DNA of 64,000 nt from Sneathiella limimaris (GTDB taxonomy: Bacteria > Pseudomonadota > Alphaproteobacteria > Sneathiellales > Sneathiellaceae): the NCBI RefSeq assembly GCF_012932565.1, contig NZ_JABBYJ010000002.1, positions 372,001-436,000 of the forward strand, in the 5' to 3' direction. The position numbers were made by a program, and so were the translations under genes. Below the pieces are notes generated by a model. It did not search any database. It saw nothing but the letters and a program-made list of their open reading frames with translations, and was not told the DNA's origin. Numbering within the stretch: the first letter of the stretch is position 1; each line of letters starts with the position of its first letter. Positions 52,493 to 63,264 of the stretch are shown here, piece by piece.

Positions 52493-54529
52493 TCATATCG
52501 CCATTCCAAGACGCAGCGCGTCATAAATCGCTGCGTGAGTATTTCTGGCAGCGACTGCATCTCCTATCCGGAACAACTGATATCGGCCCTCTTCATTTCG
52601 AACAGTTGCTTGTGGCTGACCCTCAATTAACGCATTGTAATCAACTTCTCCCATATTGACCGAACTTGGTTTGAGATCAAAATAGAGCTCATCTAGAGGG
52701 ATTGTGCCGTGATTGACGACAATTTGGTCATACGGTTGTTTCTTAGAAACTCCACCATAATCGCTCCCTATCAAAGCCATCAATTGATTGCCTTGCCTTT
52801 CCACCGCTTTCAAACGGTACGTTACCGTAAATTTCGTATCCAACTGCTGTAAAGTCCGCATATATGGCACCAGATTCATCGCCATCACTTCAGGAGCAAA
52901 AGAGCGGTCTGGTGTCATTATTTCTACTTTCGCGCCTGAGCGAGCTATCAATTCCGCAGCCTGGAGAGCAGCATGATCACCAGCGTCATCATAGACAAGC
53001 ACATCGCTACCTGGCCTTACATCACCGGATATTATATCCCAAGATGAAACAACCAACTCATTCCCGGAAACCAAAATATCTGTATGAGGCAAGCCACCGG
53101 TTGCTATGATCACGACATCTGGTTTTTCGTTCAAAACTGTTTCTTTTTCCGCCCAGTTATTAAAGTAAAAATGAACCCCCTTGGCCGTACATTGGGCCAT
53201 GCGCCAGTCAATGATACTCATCATTTCCTTGCGGCGATCGCTCTGAGCGGTCAATCGGACTTGTCCCCCGGGCTGGCTCGCTGCCTCGAAGACAACAACA
53301 TTGTGCCCCCGTTCCGCCGCGACACGAGCCGCCTCCATACCACCCGGCCCAGCCCCGACAATAACTACCTTTTTCCGGTGAGGTGCTTTTTCAATTACAT
53401 GCGGCATGGAAACTTCACGGCCCGTCGCCGGGTTATGAATACAATGGGCAGCTCCACCTTGATAAATCCGATCGAGACAATAATTCGCTCCAACGCAAGG
53501 CCGAATATCATCCTCCCTTTTCTGCATAATTTTTTGAACTATGTAAGGGTCGGTCATATGCGCTCGCGTCATCCCCACCATATCAACCTTCCCAGATGCA
53601 ATGGCGTGCCTCGCCGTGGCGACATCTGGAATTTTAGCAGCGTGAAAAGTCGGGAAATCAGTTGCCGATCGAATTTCTCCAGCAAAGTCTAAATGAGGAG
53701 AGTTTGCCATCCCCTGAATTGGGATCACATCTGTAAGACCCGCATCTGTGTCTATGTGGCCTCGAATAACATTTAAGAAATCAATTTGCCCGCTATCCTT
53801 TAGCTTTTTAGAGATTGCAAGGCCATCTTCTTTTGTAAGGCCACCTTCAAGTGACTCATCCCCCGTATAACGAATACCTACAATAAAGTCAGGTCCAACC
53901 CGTTTTCGGATCTCTGTAAGCACATCAAAAGTCAGTTGCAGTCGATTTTCCAACTCCCCACCATAGGGACCTGACAGGTCATTAGTCAGCGGGGACCAAA
54001 ACTGGTCCAACAAATGACCATAAGCCTGCAACTCAATCCCATCCATTCCACCCGCTTTCATACGCTCAGCGGCGTCAGCATAATCCTTGATTATCCGCTC
54101 AACATCCCAGTCTTCGGCTTTTTTAGGAAAGGCTCTGTGTGCGGGCTCCCGCTCATGAGAGGCTGAAATTACGGGAAGCCAATCTTCTTTGTCCCACCTG
54201 GTCCTCCTTCCCAAATGAGTCAACTGGATCATAACAGCCGCACCTTGCTCATGGATAGCATCAGTCAAATCCTTAACCCAGGGAACGACCTCATCTTTAT
54301 AAACAAGTAAGTTATTGAAAACTGGAGGGCTGTCTTTGGAAACGGCGGCAGAGCCAGCAGTCATTGTCATGGCAACCCCTCCCTTTGCCCGTTCCACATG
54401 GTAGGCCCTGTAACGCGCCTTAGGCATGCCATCCTCAGGATAAGCAGGCTCATGAGAAGTCATAATTATCCGGTTTCGCAAAGTGAGGTGCTTCAGCTTG
54501 TAAGGCTGTAGAATAGGATCTTTAGACAT
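52493..54529 (-). CDS. DgcA/StcD-like demethylase (OYE + Fe-S + FAD/NAD flavoprotein)
   Basis: 678 residues. N-terminal old-yellow-enzyme barrel (LRNRIIMTSHEPAYPEDG, VMIQLTHLGRR), Fe-S region CVGANYCLDRIYQGGAAHC at about 355-375, then a FAD/NAD domain (VVIVGAGPGGMEAARVAAERGH). Belongs with dimethylglycine (DgcA) and N-methylproline/stachydrine (StcD) demethylases and trimethylamine dehydrogenase. One of the four usual cluster cysteines is Ala (CVGANYC). No DgcB or ETF gene adjoins it. Third gene after the Rieske pair, so it likely removes a methyl from the first product. Confidence 0.85.
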   Translation of the reverse strand: MSKDPILQPYKLKHLTLRNRIIMTSHEPAYPEDGMPKARYRAYHVERAKGGVAMTMTAGSAAVSKDSPPVFNNLLVYKDEVVPWVKDLTDAIHEQGAAVMIQLTHLGRRTRWDKEDWLPVISASHEREPAHRAFPKKAEDWDVERIIKDYADAAERMKAGGMDGIELQAYGHLLDQFWSPLTNDLSGPYGGELENRLQLTFDVLTEIRKRVGPDFIVGIRYTGDESLEGGLTKEDGLAISKKLKDSGQIDFLNVIRGHIDTDAGLTDVIPIQGMANSPHLDFAGEIRSATDFPTFHAAKIPDVATARHAIASGKVDMVGMTRAHMTDPYIVQKIMQKREDDIRPCVGANYCLDRIYQGGAAHCIHNPATGREVSMPHVIEKAPHRKKVVIVGAGPGGMEAARVAAERGHNVVVFEAASQPGGQVRLTAQSDRRKEMMSIIDWRMAQCTAKGVHFYFNNWAEKETVLNEKPDVVIIATGGLPHTDILVSGNELVVSSWDIISGDVRPGSDVLVYDDAGDHAALQAAELIARSGAKVEIMTPDRSFAPEVMAMNLVPYMRTLQQLDTKFTVTYRLKAVERQGNQLMALIGSDYGGVSKKQPYDQIVVNHGTIPLDELYFDLKPSSVNMGEVDYNALIEGQPQATVRNEEGRYQLFRIGDAVAARNTHAAIYDALRLGMAI

Positions 54530-54586
54530 ATACGACCTCCGCTTATGACCTTCTTATTCCACTGTTTAAATTACTTTTTGTTTCAA

Positions 54587-55654
54587 TCATGCATCAACTT
54601 TGACATGGCCAATAGGATTGGAGCAACAGGCCAAGATATACCCATCCTCGATGTCTTCATCGGTTATTCCGCCGTTGTGAACCATATGGACGTGGCCTTC
54701 TATCCTACGAATTTTACAAGTTCCACATATGCCCATGGTGCAGCCTGATGGTATCACCAAACCTGCATTTCGAGCCGCAACCAGGATATTATCTGCCTCT
54801 TTACAGTGAGCCAAAACATCCGAAGCCAAGAATTCAATTGAAGCATTAGTTTTCTCGTCCGGGACAACATCCTCTTGTACAACGTCAGCCTCAATCGAAG
54901 GAGCATGAAAACTTTCCTGATGATAGTGATCCATATTAAAACCTAGACCAGCAAGGACCTCCCGCACAGCTTGCATAAAAGGTTCAGGCCCGCAGCAAAA
55001 CACTTCACGGTCCAGATAATCCTGCGCCATTAGGCCAAGCATCAATTGGTTGAAGCTTCCCAAGTATCCTGTCCACGGCTGAAAAGGATCTGGTTCCTCA
55101 ACCACCCACTTCAGATCAATCCCTTTAATCCGCGATGCCATATGCTCCAGCGCTTCTTTAAAAATAATTTCAGACGGTCGTTTCGCACAATTGACAAAAA
55201 TGACATCAGGCTCCCGCCCTAAATCATAGAGATACGTTGTCATGGATTTCATCGGTGTAATGCCGGAGCCTGCGGAGATAAAAAGGTACCGATCCGAAGG
55301 GTTGTTGACGATTGAAAATCTTCCCGATGGACCTCTGGCCTTCACTTTCATTCCGGGTCTGAGATTATCCAGCATCCAACGTGTTCCAATAGAATTTTGT
55401 TGGGCCTTCACTGTTATCGTTATCGACATGGGCCGACTTGGTGAGGATGAAATAGTGTAGGTCCGATATAAAGGACCACCGGGCACTGGCAATTCAAGTG
55501 TTATAAACTGACCTGGATCATAGCTAAACAGCACTCCCGAGGACGCCTGAAAGGAAAAAGTCATTACGTTAGGTGCCTCAGGAAGAAAAGATACGCATTC
55601 CAGCAATTCCTTATCGTCCCAGAGGGTCAAATTGGGCTTGTGACGTGAAGACAT
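54587..55654 (-). CDS. Rieske oxygenase reductase, GbcB-like
   Basis: 355 residues. Ferredoxin-NADP reductase type FAD domain (YRTYTISSSPS, FISAGSGITPMKSM), NAD domain ending EVFCCGPEPFMQAVREVL, and a C-terminal plant-type [2Fe-2S] ferredoxin (CTMGICGTCKIRRIEG with a later CC). Passes electrons from NAD(P)H to the Rieske oxygenase. Five bases after the oxygenase gene; the ATG at 55654 has GGAG upstream and is preferred to the TTG at 55672. Confidence 0.87.
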   Translation of the reverse strand: MSSRHKPNLTLWDDKELLECVSFLPEAPNVMTFSFQASSGVLFSYDPGQFITLELPVPGGPLYRTYTISSSPSRPMSITITVKAQQNSIGTRWMLDNLRPGMKVKARGPSGRFSIVNNPSDRYLFISAGSGITPMKSMTTYLYDLGREPDVIFVNCAKRPSEIIFKEALEHMASRIKGIDLKWVVEEPDPFQPWTGYLGSFNQLMLGLMAQDYLDREVFCCGPEPFMQAVREVLAGLGFNMDHYHQESFHAPSIEADVVQEDVVPDEKTNASIEFLASDVLAHCKEADNILVAARNAGLVIPSGCTMGICGTCKIRRIEGHVHMVHNGGITDEDIEDGYILACCSNPIGHVKVDA

Positions 55655-55658
55655 TACC

Positions 55659-56900
55659 TTACTCCGCAGCAACCATAGACTCGCCCAAAACTTCCTGGCT
55701 CAACAAACCCATATACCAATCCGTAAACTGGATGACCCCGCCTTCCTGAATTTCAGAATACGGACCAGGCTCATACGCAGGTGACTGAATCCCTTTTTGG
55801 TTATTTTCGACGACTTCTTTATCTTCCGCATTTGTTGAGAGCCATACCTCTGTCAGCCGGTTCAGATCATAATGACGCCCTTCCTCAGCGTCCTTATGAA
55901 CCAACCATTTTGTACAAATCTCCGTTTCTGTAGCGCTTATAGGCGATACTCGAAAGACCAGAGAATGATCTGCCATAAAATGATTCCAAGTCGTTGGAAG
56001 ATTAAAATAGAGGAGTGACCCCGCGTCTTTAAATGGGATTGAAGAGTTTGGAATTTCAACGGCTGACTTAGTATCCATCGTGTAACTCTCTCCTGCGCCA
56101 AGCAGAGGCGGTCGCACAAAACGCCAATTCCCGTCTTTTGCAGTAATTAGGGCGGAGGGAGCCCCTACTGCTTCACATCTTTTTACATGCTGCTCCATCA
56201 ACGGAGCTATGCTGCCGTCACCAATATTTCCAATCAGGCGAGCATCTTCGGGAAATGTTCGGCAAAGAGATGGGTGATTGCCACCACAATGGTAGCATTC
56301 CCTATTATTCTCCCAAACCAACTTCCAGTTCGCATTTTCTATGATCGTGCTTTCATATGCGACTTTTGAATTTTCCAAATCGTGTGGCGCCAAGTAACGT
56401 CCTGCCACATCAGAAAACACCTCAATATCTGGCGCGACTTCAGCTAGGCAAATATAAATCAAACCGCTAACGTTTCGGCAGTGGACCGGCTTCAATCCAT
56501 ATTGGTCTGGATTGAAATCTTCACCCATATCTCGAGCCCATAAGAGCTTTCCATCCAAATCGTATGTCCATTGATGGTAAGGGCAGACCAGCTTTGGATT
56601 CCGTCCTTTTCTCGACTTGCATATAACAGAGCCCCTATGACGGCAGGTATTATGAAACGCCCGAATTACCTTATCTTCTCCGAGCACCAAAATTACCGAA
56701 AAAGCTCCAACCTGATGGAGAACAAAGTCCCCTGACTTTTGGAGCTCACAAGCTGGTATCGCAAAAAGCCACTGCTTATAAAAAATATGTTCGAGATCGA
56801 AATCATAGATAGCTTGTGACGTATAAAAGTCCTGCTCCAGCGAAAAGCCTGAGACATGACGGGTCAGCATGTCACCAAAAGAAGATTTTAAAGCCACCAT
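55659..56900 (-). CDS. Rieske aromatic-ring/betaine oxygenase alpha subunit, GbcA-like
   Basis: 413 residues. Rieske [2Fe-2S] ligands in CRHRGSVICKSRKGR and CPYHQWTYDLDG, and mononuclear iron site NNRECYHCGGNHPSL, with LYFNLPTTWNHFMADHSLVF and KWLVHKDAEEGRHYDLNRL as further family segments. Closely parallels glycine betaine monooxygenase GbcA; stachydrine or carnitine oxygenases are alternatives. Would remove one N-methyl as formaldehyde. ATG 56900 preferred over TTG 56924. Divergent from the LysR gene. Confidence 0.87.
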   Translation of the reverse strand: MVALKSSFGDMLTRHVSGFSLEQDFYTSQAIYDFDLEHIFYKQWLFAIPACELQKSGDFVLHQVGAFSVILVLGEDKVIRAFHNTCRHRGSVICKSRKGRNPKLVCPYHQWTYDLDGKLLWARDMGEDFNPDQYGLKPVHCRNVSGLIYICLAEVAPDIEVFSDVAGRYLAPHDLENSKVAYESTIIENANWKLVWENNRECYHCGGNHPSLCRTFPEDARLIGNIGDGSIAPLMEQHVKRCEAVGAPSALITAKDGNWRFVRPPLLGAGESYTMDTKSAVEIPNSSIPFKDAGSLLYFNLPTTWNHFMADHSLVFRVSPISATETEICTKWLVHKDAEEGRHYDLNRLTEVWLSTNAEDKEVVENNQKGIQSPAYEPGPYSEIQEGGVIQFTDWYMGLLSQEVLGESMVAAE

Positions 56901-57057
56901 CGCAATATTCCATGTGATTACCAACGCAGTGACTTAAACTTTTGACCCCTTCGCGATTTTTGACAATAGTATAAAATTTCAATCTAGATTAGATGAGCTA
57001 ATGTCAAGATGGGTATAAATTGATCTATTGCAGACTAATGTTTAGGCGTCTCTTAAA

Positions 57058-57936
57058 ATGAAAAGTCCATATGATCTATCCTCAATAAATGCCCTAGTCT
57101 GTTTTGAAGCTGCGGCCAGACATCTCAGCTTCAAAAAAGCGGCACAGGAAATGAATGTAACACCGGCGGCGATAAGTCACAGGATTAAAGCGCTTGAGAT
57201 CGATTTGGGATGTCGGCTATTTAATCGAAGCAATCGAGGTGTCGAACTGACAGAAAAAGGAGCATTCCTAGTTTTTGCCTTACAACGAGGGTTCGAAACC
57301 ATTTCAGACACAGTTACACTGCTCAAAGACCAGCCAGAAACCGTCGACGTCACGATACGAACAACGACTGCAGTCAGTTCACTCTGGCTCATCCCGAAAA
57401 TTTCTCAATTTTGGAAATCTCACCCAGACATCACGATTTCGCAAATCGTTAGTGATATCCCTGAGATGACTGCCCGATGCGACCTTAGTATTCAATACAG
57501 TAACCCTCTGGAGGAGGGCTCCGAAAACAAAAAGCTCTTTCAGGGCAATATCATCGCAATAGGATCACGCCAATTTGCCGATGACCATCAAATTCTCTCA
57601 ATCAATGATCTGTTAAATGTACCTCTTATTCATATTCAAAATGATGACACGGTCTGGACAAGCTGGACGGACTGGTTTCATGAATTAGAGTATCCGGGCC
57701 CCAAAGGCAGGAGTTTTTATTTGAACAACTATATGATTGGCCTTCAGGCAGCACAGGATGATGTTGGTGCCATTCTTGGATGGGACCGTTTGGTAGGAAA
57801 GTTATTGCAAGACGAACAACTGGTTCAGCTTGTGCCAAACAGCATTCCCTCTCCAATGGGGTTTTATCTTAATATCCACCCAAGAGCTTCAGAAAAAGCC
57901 CGTATTTTTGCTGATTGGCTCTTGAAAGCCGAATAA
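57058..57936 (+). CDS. LysR-family regulator (GcvA-like) beside the Rieske operon
   Basis: 292 residues. Helix-turn-helix domain LSFKKAAQEMNVTPAAISHRIKALE followed by a LysR ligand-binding domain with GcvA-like features (SSLWLIPKISQFWKSHPDI). Divergent from the gbcA-like gene across 157 bases, so probably its regulator; the ligand is perhaps the quaternary amine or its product. A perfect AATCTAGATT palindrome at 56981-56990 lies in that gap. Ends before a convergent terminator. Confidence 0.88.
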   Translation: MKSPYDLSSINALVCFEAAARHLSFKKAAQEMNVTPAAISHRIKALEIDLGCRLFNRSNRGVELTEKGAFLVFALQRGFETISDTVTLLKDQPETVDVTIRTTTAVSSLWLIPKISQFWKSHPDITISQIVSDIPEMTARCDLSIQYSNPLEEGSENKKLFQGNIIAIGSRQFADDHQILSINDLLNVPLIHIQNDDTVWTSWTDWFHELEYPGPKGRSFYLNNYMIGLQAAQDDVGAILGWDRLVGKLLQDEQLVQLVPNSIPSPMGFYLNIHPRASEKARIFADWLLKAE

Positions 57937-57960
57937 CGGCACACCTGCATACACCATGTC

Positions 57961-57993
57961 TTGGAAAACTTGAGAGCTAATCAAGTTTTCCAA
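57961..57993. terminator. Two-way terminator between LysR and creatinase genes
   Basis: Perfect 13-base stem TTGGAAAACTTGA / TCAAGTTTTCCAA with a seven-base loop, between the convergent LysR and creatinase genes. The arms supply A/T-rich flanks in both directions, so it could end both transcripts. Confidence 0.8.
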
Positions 57994-58024
57994 ATCAGGT
58001 TAGACCGACCAGCTCTTAAGATAA

Positions 58025-59227
58025 CTAACCAACGACATTAAAATCGGGACCATAAGGATATCCCGTAATATTCTCGTTTCCATCCTCCGTAATAATCAGG
58101 ATGTCGTGTTCTCTGTATCCACCACTACCGGGTTTCCCTTCAGGAATTGTCAGCATCGGCTCCATAGATATGACCATTCCAGCTTCTAAAACAGTATCGA
58201 CGTCTTCTCGAAGCTCTAAACCAGCTTCCCGGCCATAGTAATGGGACAAAACTCCGAACGAGTGGCCGTAGCCGAATGTACGGTATTGCAGTAGATCTCG
58301 CTCTTCAAAAAACCGATTTATCTTTTCAGTAACTTCCACACAGGAAACACCAGGTTTTAATAGGCCCATCCCATATTCATGAGCAGCCACATTAGCTTCC
58401 CAAACGCTTAAACTTGCGGGATCCACATCCTGAACGAATAAAGTTCTCTCAAGTGCTGTGTAGTAGCCAGAAATCATTGGGAAAGTATTTAGGCTTAATA
58501 TATCTCCGCGTTCCAGCTGCCGGGAAGTTACAGGGTTATGCGCACCGTCAGTATTAATGCCGGATTGAAACCAGACCCAGGTATCTCGATATTCAGCGTC
58601 TGGGAACCGCTTAGCAATCTCAAGTTCCATCGCGTCCCGGCCTGCCATCGCCACATCAATTTCGCGCGCGCCCAAACGAACGGCTTCCCGAATAGCATAA
58701 CCACCAACGTCGGCAACAGCTGCTCCCTTTCTAATTAGTTCGATTTCCGCAAACGACTTGTTCATACGCTGGAGCATAGTTGCCGGTGCGATATCCACCG
58801 TGTTTACCGGGTCGAGAAACTCATCCAGCAAAGCCTTTTGGACAAGGGTCAAATGATCCCCTTCGTAGCCAATGACCTTCCCCTTACCAGAAACGGACCG
58901 AATGGCCCGCCAAAAATTATTTCGCTGCCAATCTGTATAGGTGATGTTATCTCCGTGGCATCTGCGCCAGGGCTGAGCGGCATCAATACCAGCGCTAATC
59001 GTTACACTTTCATTTTGCGTTACCACCAAGCCATACGGACGCCCAAAACTGCAATATAGAAACCCTGAATAATAGGCAATGTTGTGCATGGAGGTAAAAA
59101 CGCAGACCTCCACACCTTCTCGGCTCATTGCACTTCTTAATCCTTGCAGCCGGGCATCATACTCTGTCGAAGTAAAGGGGAGCTGTCTCTCCCCTTGATG
59201 AAATTGATAAAATTCAGGACGGTCCAT
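58025..59227 (-). CDS. Creatinase (creatine amidinohydrolase)
   Basis: 400 residues, the normal length. Hydrolyses creatine to sarcosine and urea. Long stretches match Pseudomonas creatinase as I remember it: ISAGIDAAQPWRRCHGDN, TWVWFQSGINTDGAHNPVT (active-site histidine), GYYTALERTLF (active-site Glu), FGYGHSFGVLSHYYGREAGL and GGYREHDILII. M24 fold without the metal-binding aspartates (the position of LDTGATF reads LNTFPMI), as expected of creatinase. Transcribed alone after the PhyH gene, with a 257-base gap. Confidence 0.92.
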   Translation of the reverse strand: MDRPEFYQFHQGERQLPFTSTEYDARLQGLRSAMSREGVEVCVFTSMHNIAYYSGFLYCSFGRPYGLVVTQNESVTISAGIDAAQPWRRCHGDNITYTDWQRNNFWRAIRSVSGKGKVIGYEGDHLTLVQKALLDEFLDPVNTVDIAPATMLQRMNKSFAEIELIRKGAAVADVGGYAIREAVRLGAREIDVAMAGRDAMELEIAKRFPDAEYRDTWVWFQSGINTDGAHNPVTSRQLERGDILSLNTFPMISGYYTALERTLFVQDVDPASLSVWEANVAAHEYGMGLLKPGVSCVEVTEKINRFFEERDLLQYRTFGYGHSFGVLSHYYGREAGLELREDVDTVLEAGMVISMEPMLTIPEGKPGSGGYREHDILIITEDGNENITGYPYGPDFNVVG

Positions 59228-59484
59228 CGCGGTTTCCTTCTAGCAGCCTTGCTGCGAGAAGAGGATTTTCCTCACCGCAGCAACGGTAAAGTAAATCCCG
59301 GCGTTCAGGATGGAAAACGGGTATTCAAACACAGGCGACGCCATCGCCTACCCGACCAAATTCTATGCAAGAAGTTCCGATCTGTGCAAGAAGCAAATAG
59401 CTATGCCTCTCAAAATACAAACATTATTACAACTATCAAAAAAATAAATCAGCATCCCTCCAAAAGAAGAAGCGATAGCCGCTC

Positions 59485-60546
59485 TTACACCTCATGCTCC
59501 TCTTGCAACTGGACTGGCCATTCATCGACTTTGCCTTTACCTGCACAAACCCATGGTGAACTTGCAATATGTACATTTTCCAGCAACTTCAGCCCATTAA
59601 ACATTATTCGATTGTAATTCCCACCTATGAAGGGAATAGAGAATAAATCTCCTCCACTCCATGGGCAAAATGGATTTCTACGCAACGAGCCGTACATTTC
59701 AATTCTAGTTGTTCGCTGAAAACTTGGACTGCGCGCGTGAAAACCATGCGTGTCAGCAACCACCAAAGTATTCGCTGGTACCGACATTTTTTTTGGTTGT
59801 CCGTAACCCAGCTCTGAAAGAAGTTCTGGTGATGCTCTTAACGATCCATTGCGGACATGCTCATTATTTATTGACTTGTAATTAAAAGAAATCTCTTGTT
59901 CCCAATCTCGACGAGGCTCTGTCATTCTATGAGAACCAGGAACATATGAAAACGGGCCTTCATCCTCATGAACATCATGCAGAAAAAGCCATGCCTTAGA
60001 AGTCGAATGGAAAGTATCACTATGTAAAACTGTTTGCGGATCATTTTCATCGACATTTGTAACCGGGTTCGCGTGGACAGATTGAAGACTAATTAATGGC
60101 TGCCCTCCGACACCAGCAACATATCTCATCAACTGGATAAACTTAGAACTAAAACAAAACTCTCTCATCGCTGGCAGGAAGGAAAGTTCTGCTCTATCGG
60201 TTACCGCTCTTCTGGTTATGGTACTTCCTTGAAGCATATCATATCTTAAAAAATCGGTTTCTTCGACTTCACGCCTAAGACTTTCAAATGTGGATTTTGG
60301 CAGAAAATTGTTTATCTGGACAAAGCCATTTGTTTCGTATGATAGCTTTAGCTCACTAGAGAGTGGCTGCCCCAACGTTTTTCTTCTGAAATCAGATAGC
60401 CGCTGCGCATACTCAACGCGTTTGATATGCAAACCTTTTCGATTTAGCCATTCGCTTCCTATTATAGGATTTCTCTCAAAGGATTTAGACTTTGAAAAGA
60501 CCTGCATGCCGTAAAAGGGGTATGCCGCCAAATTTAACAACTTCAT
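59485..60546 (-). CDS. Phytanoyl-CoA dioxygenase (PhyH) family protein
   Basis: 353 residues. Fe(II)/2-oxoglutarate oxygenase fold: the iron-binding HxD is in TVLHSDTFHST, the second histidine in ADTHGFHARSPSF, followed by the 2-oxoglutarate-contacting Arg region TTRIEMYGSLRRNPFC. PVFVIPGSHR-type sequence (YVPGSHRMTEPRRDW) is also present. The substrate is not known: members act on fatty acids, amino acids, ectoine and natural products. Upstream of the creatinase gene on the same strand and possibly co-regulated. Confidence 0.85.
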   Translation of the reverse strand: MKLLNLAAYPFYGMQVFSKSKSFERNPIIGSEWLNRKGLHIKRVEYAQRLSDFRRKTLGQPLSSELKLSYETNGFVQINNFLPKSTFESLRREVEETDFLRYDMLQGSTITRRAVTDRAELSFLPAMREFCFSSKFIQLMRYVAGVGGQPLISLQSVHANPVTNVDENDPQTVLHSDTFHSTSKAWLFLHDVHEDEGPFSYVPGSHRMTEPRRDWEQEISFNYKSINNEHVRNGSLRASPELLSELGYGQPKKMSVPANTLVVADTHGFHARSPSFQRTTRIEMYGSLRRNPFCPWSGGDLFSIPFIGGNYNRIMFNGLKLLENVHIASSPWVCAGKGKVDEWPVQLQEEHEV

Positions 60547-60634
60547 TTTTTCCTCTTAATGTCATGTTCAACGCAGCAGGTACTAAGCAATTCCGCCATA
60601 GAATTGCGAAAACATTAAAACAAAAAAATATGTG

Positions 60635-60655
60635 ATGTTCAAAAAAATTGAACAT
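60635..60655. promoter_or_regulatory. Inverted repeat ATGTTCAA-N5-TTGAACAT
   Basis: Eight-base perfect arms around AAAAA in the gap between the divergent PhyH and DUF2061 genes, 92 bases before the DUF2061 ATG and 89 before the PhyH start. Suitable as an operator for either gene. Function inferred. Confidence 0.45.
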
Positions 60656-60746
60656 GAACTTACATTTATTCAATTTTACTCATTCCATTCCTAGTCTTAC
60701 ATTTCCTCTATCGGAAACAGGAGCAACAAGTGAGCAGGAGGAATAT

Positions 60747-60962
60747 ATGCGACTGGCACTCAAAACCGCGAGTTACGGATTACTTCATATTCTGGTCGCC
60801 ACAACTGTTGCTTATGTATTGACAGGAAACTTGGTCGCGGCTGTGAGCATAGGTCTACTCGAGCCCATAGTCCAAACAGTTGTTTTCTCAATTCATGAAT
60901 ATTTATGGGAGCGTCCCAAAAGTTTTGAGGGAGATACTTATCAGATGGCCCCTCAAAATTAA
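60747..60962 (+). CDS. DUF2061 small membrane protein
   Basis: 71 residues with two hydrophobic segments (about 8-26 and 32-50). KTASYGLLHILVATTVAYVLTG and IGLLEPIVQTVVFSIHEYLWER match DUF2061. Function unknown. AGGAGG precedes the ATG at 60747. An earlier ATG at 60648 would add 33 residues without family similarity. Followed after 71 bases by katG, possibly in one transcript. Confidence 0.83.
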   Translation: MRLALKTASYGLLHILVATTVAYVLTGNLVAAVSIGLLEPIVQTVVFSIHEYLWERPKSFEGDTYQMAPQN

Positions 60963-60967
60963 CGTAA

Positions 60968-63181
<2,214 letters not shown>

Positions 63182-63212
63182 CCCTGAGGCAAAAAACACG
63201 TACTGAAGTAAG

Positions 63213-63241
63213 AAAACACGGGCTTAATCAGCCCGTGTTTT
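63213..63241. terminator. Two-way terminator between katG and acyl-CoA ligase
   Basis: Perfect 12-base stem AAAACACGGGCT / AGCCCGTGTTTT with a five-base loop. The arms end in TTTT on both strands, serving both convergent genes. Confidence 0.93.
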
Positions 63242-63264
63242 CATATATCTGCTTTCTTTAGCCA

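Noticed and set aside
53084-53692. 202-codon plus-strand frame inside the DgcA-like gene
   Set aside because: Antisense shadow of a well-supported flavoprotein; low-complexity and rich in His/Arg, with no start signal.
56981-56990. AATCTAGATT palindrome as a firm LysR operator
   Set aside because: Only ten bases in an AT-rich gap; too short to call by itself, so it is mentioned only under the LysR gene.
60648-60746. ATG at 60648 for the DUF2061 gene
   Set aside because: The added 33 residues have no family similarity, overlap an inverted repeat, and lack a ribosome-binding site; AGGAGG precedes 60747.
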